From Lewinellaceae bacterium (GTDB lineage: Bacteria > Bacteroidota > Bacteroidia > Chitinophagales > Saprospiraceae), in contig JADJOD010000009.1 in the NCBI GenBank assembly GCA_016713985.1, forward strand, positions 1-64,000: a stretch of DNA of 64,000 nucleotides, read 5' to 3'. A program made the translations under genes and the position numbers. Below the pieces are notes generated by a model, which was given only the letters and a program-made list of their open reading frames with translations, did not search any database and was not told where the DNA came from. The number at the start of each line of letters is the position of its first letter. Within the stretch, counting starts at the first letter, position 1. This document shows positions 61,322 through 64,000 of this stretch, piece by piece.

Positions 61322-61352
61322 GTAATAGTCTCATTGCGAATGAGACTATTAC
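61322..61352. repeat. perfect palindrome hairpin
   Basis: GTAATAGTCTCATT-GCG-AATGAGACTATTAC, 14-bp arms and 3-nt loop, in the gap before the FAD/Fe-S oxidase. Confidence 0.65.
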
Positions 61353-61470
61353 AAAATTCCCAGTCAAAGCACAAAACCTGGCGGTGTGAGATATAACACA
61401 TATTCAGACGCTTTTGCGCAACCCAAACTTCCGGGCAGCCGTATTGATTCGGTATCCCCTGAAGGTAAAC

Positions 61471-61494
61471 AAAAAAACGCCGGCGGCGTTTTTT
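61471..61494 (+). terminator. terminator-like hairpin 1
   Basis: AAAAAAACGCC-GG-CGGCGTTTTTT forms a GC-rich stem flanked by A and T runs, usable in both directions. Confidence 0.55.
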
Positions 61495-61544
61495 ATTCCC
61501 GTATATTCACCAATTCGATTACCGACGTTTTTTTTATAAAGTCA

Positions 61545-61562
61545 TTCGGCAAAAGAGCCGAA
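61545..61562. repeat. small hairpin
   Basis: TTCGGC-AAAAGA-GCCGAA, perfect 6-bp arms, 15 nt before the next hairpin. Confidence 0.4.
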
Positions 61563-61575
61563 AAATGCGTGTAAC

Positions 61576-61616
61576 TGACCTGGCACGGCTTCCGCCGTTG
61601 GCCGGGTCATTTTTTT
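61576..61616 (+). terminator. terminator-like hairpin 2 / leader attenuator candidate
   Basis: TGACCTGGCACGGC-TTCC-GCCGT(T)GGCCGGGTCA with one mismatch and one bulge, followed by ATTTTTTT. It is a textbook intrinsic terminator on the plus strand but no plus-strand gene ends here; the next plus-strand start is at 61724. Confidence 0.6.
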
Positions 61617-61723
61617 ATACACCGGCCCTGCGCGGGGTATCGAATTTCTCAAAATTCAGCGGGAGTTTCAAGACATTTGCGCCGTCAAATTCCCGCAAAA
61701 CCCGTTCTAAATCGCATCTATAC

Positions 61724-64000
61724 ATGATCGACCAACTTCGCGCACTGCAACAACAATTAGACGGCGAACTGCACTACGACGAACTCATGCGCCGGCTCTA
61801 CGCAACCGATGCTTCCATTTTCCGGGAAGTGCCGCTGGCCGTGGCTTATCCGAAGCACAAAGAAGACATCAAAAAACTCGTGGCTTTTGCCCGGGAGCAT
61901 CATACCTCGCTTATTCCCCGCTCAGCAGGCACTTCCTTAGCCGGCCAATGCGTCGGCCCCGGCATCGTGGTGGATATTTCCAAATATATGAATAAGATAT
62001 TGGAAATCAATGTAAAAGAGGGCTGGGTGCGCTTGCAGCCCGGTGTGATCCGCGACGAACTGAACAGCATTCTCCGCCCGCTCGGGTTCTTTTTCAGCCC
62101 CAACACCTCCTCGGCCAGCCGGTGTATGATGGGCGGCATGGTCGGAAACAACTCCTGCGGTACCACTTCCATCGTATACGGTTCCACACGTGATCACGTT
62201 ACCGCCCTCGACGTGGTTTTGAGCGACGGTTCGGAGGCCCGTTTTTCGGCGCTTTCAAAAGCGGAATTTGAAGAAAAAAGCAAGGGCACGGGGCTGGAAG
62301 CGCAATTGTACCGGCAGATGTACGACGTGTTGTCGCAACCCGACGTGCAGGCCGAAATACGGGAACAATACCCCAAACCCGCCATCCACCGTCGAAATAC
62401 CGGTTATGCCATCGACATTTTGCTCGAATCCGAAATATTCACCCCCGGCAAACCCGCATTTAATTTTTGCCAGTTGCTCTCCGGTTCGGAAGGCACCCTG
62501 GCATTCACCACGGAGATCACCCTGCACATCGACCCGCTCCCTTCGCCGCACGACGTGGTGCTTTGCGCGCATTTCGCCGACCTCATGGAGTGTATGAAAG
62601 CCGTGGTCGCCGCCATGGAACACCGGCCCACCGCCTGCGAACTGATGGACAAACTGATCCTCGACTGCACCAGGGCGAACCGGGAACAATCGAAAAACCG
62701 CTTTTTTATCGAAGGCGACCCGGCGGCGGTGCTGATGATCGAGTTTCGCGGCGAACACGCGGGAGAAGCCGAGGAAAAGGCCGCCAAACTGATCGAAGAC
62801 CTGAAAAAACGCGGTTTCGGCTATGCTTTCCCCGTCATCGCCGCGCCAAAATCCAAAAAAGTTTGGGAATTGCGCAACGCGGGCCTGGGGTTTTGTCCAA
62901 CATGCCGGGTGAAGCCAAAGGGGTGGCCTGCATCGAAGATACGGCCGTGGAAGTGACCGATTTGCCCGCCTATATCGGCGAATTTGAAGAAATGATGGCC
63001 GGTTTTGGCCAAAAATCCGTGTACTACGCCCACGCCGGCGCCGGCGAACTACACGTGCGCCCCATCCTCAACCTGAAAAAAGAACACGACCGCGAAGTAT
63101 TGCACCAGATCGGCGAATCGATGGCGCGGTTAGTGAAAAAATACAAGGGTTCCCTCAGCGGCGAACACGGCGACGGGCGGGTGCGCGGCGAATTTATCCC
63201 GCTGATGATCGGCGAAAAAAACTACGCCCTGCTGCGGGAAGTCAAAAAAACCTGGGACCCCGGCGGCATTTTTAATCCCGGCAAAATCGTGGACGCGCCC
63301 CCCATGAACACTTCCCTGCGCTACGAACCCGGGCAACAGAACAAACAATTCGACACCGTACTCGAATTCAACGACGGCATCCTGCGCGCTGCGGAAAAAT
63401 GTAATGGCTCCGGCGACTGCCGCAGGCTCGATTTCGCCGGTGGCACCATGTGCCCGAGTTACCGCGCCACCCGCGACGAAAAAGACAGCACCCGCGCCCG
63501 CGCGAACGCCCTGCGCGAGTTCCTGACGCGAAGCGAAAAGTCCAACCCCTTCGATCAGAAGGAGTTATACGAAGTTATGGACCTCTGCCTGTCCTGCAAG
63601 GGATGCACTTCCGAATGCCCCTCGAACGTGGATGTGTCGAGTATGAAGGCCGAGTTTTTGCACCAGTATTACAAAAGCCACGGCGTGCCGTTCCGGGCAA
63701 AAGTATTCGCCAACATCGCGCAGATCAACCGCCTGGGCGCCGTATTGCCGGGGTTGACCAACTTTTTTATGCGCAACGGGCTCGTCGGCGGCCTGCTCAA
63801 AAGTGTGCTGGGGGTGGCTCCGCAGCGCAGTTTGCCGGCGCTGCACCCTACAAGTCTGCGCAACTGGTACACGAAAAACCGCAGCGCCGTGGAACCCGCA
63901 ACGCCGGAAAAAGGAACGGTTTACCTCTTCTGCGACGAGTTCAGCAACTTCAACGACACGGCTATCGGCATCAAAACCCTTCAATTGCTGAGCAAATTAG
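61724..64000 (+). CDS. FAD-binding and 4Fe-4S oxidase (D-lactate/glycolate dehydrogenase-like), 3' end outside window, one frame shift
   Basis: Start ATG at 61724 (MIDQLRALQQQL). The FAD domain (PCMH) reads IPRSAGTSLAGQCVGPGIVVDISKY, RLQPGVIRDELN, SASRCMMGGMVGNNSCGTTS and SGSEGTLAFTTEITL. A shift in a T run near 62897 is followed by VYYAHAGAGELHVRPILN, KYKGSLSGEHGDGRVRGEF, then NPGKIVD and the first cluster CNGSGDCR...GTMCPSYRATRDEKDSTRARAN, with DLCLSCKGCTSECPSNVDVSSMKAEFL as the second 4Fe-4S motif. The window ends before the C-terminal CCG-type domain. Substrate could be D-lactate, glycolate or another 2-hydroxy acid. Confidence 0.87.

Noticed and set aside
61386..61574. 62-residue plus-strand frame
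   Set aside because: It runs through hairpin sequences with no ribosome-binding site or conserved residues.
1..64000. tRNA, rRNA, insertion sequence, prophage or integron
   Set aside because: Scanning the gaps and coding regions by eye gave no transposase, integrase, terminal inverted repeats with target duplications, or cloverleaf with CCA end. A software scan would be needed to exclude a tRNA fully.

Overview
The window looks like a chromosomal segment from a Bacteroidota bacterium, most plausibly Saprospiria-like. The evidence is: (i) C-terminal type IX secretion (T9SS) sorting tails on large secreted proteins (near 5.4, 52.6, 54.2 and 55.8 kb); (ii) TAnnTTTG -7 boxes upstream of several genes, the Bacteroidota promoter type; (iii) families common in that phylum (M1 peptidase with signal peptide, DUF4136 lipoprotein, UMF1-type permease, choice-of-anchor/esterase-phytase fusions). 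No rRNA, tRNA, IS element, prophage or CRISPR array was recognised.

Layout. 0-5.3 kb: start of a GH130 mannosylglucose phosphorylase-like gene running off the left edge, a small lipoprotein, a secreted M1 peptidase, an unknown anchored protein and an SDR. 5.4-10.8 kb: one very large T9SS-sorted protein (lamin-tail, Calx-beta, choice-of-anchor I, esterase-like phytase). 11.0-16.3 kb: a compact plus-strand cluster (HAD phosphatase, NeuB synthase, unknown GT-B protein, Gfo/Idh oxidoreductase, CMP-sugar transferase, YbhN-like membrane protein) that looks like a nonulosonic-acid-type glycan pathway. 16.3-20.7 kb: pstSCAB phosphate uptake and a GDPD/PLC-like phosphodiesterase. 20.9-32.7 kb: mostly minus-strand genes: sialate O-acetylesterase, CoA transferase, carotenoid-type FAD oxidoreductase, ROK kinase, glucokinase, MFS permease, BamA-type outer-membrane protein. 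32.7-39.3 kb: two P-type cation ATPases, an acetyltransferase and a RIC/ScdA iron-centre repair protein. 39.5-52.5 kb: 1-Cys peroxiredoxin, PEP synthase, two small membrane proteins, formate-THF ligase, a NuoEF-fused formate dehydrogenase beta subunit and a molybdenum formate dehydrogenase alpha subunit, a universal stress protein and an M50 protease. 52.6-60 kb: tandem T9SS-sorted paralogues with swapped sorting tails, a triple-CBM48 secreted protein and a retropepsin-like protein. 60.2-64 kb: CBS protein, DUF4136 lipoprotein, and an FAD/Fe-S oxidase cut by the right edge.

The sequence itself has a quality problem that affects every reading: more than twenty conserved genes are collinear and of normal length but broken by 1-2 nt shifts, often in homopolymers, most densely at 31-47 kb. 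I treat these as probable consensus errors and give full gene spans across the shifts. The near-identical duplicated block at 54.1/55.7 kb provides an internal control: one copy has one extra G in a G run and loses frame, the other does not.

The most interesting points are the glycan cluster with an unassigned GT-B protein, the formate/C1 block beside stress-repair genes with an FNR-like palindrome, a ~20-bp-period array of near-palindromes at 35.8-36.0 kb, the mosaic exchange of T9SS tails, and serial hairpins (possible leader or small RNA) before the FAD/Fe-S oxidase.
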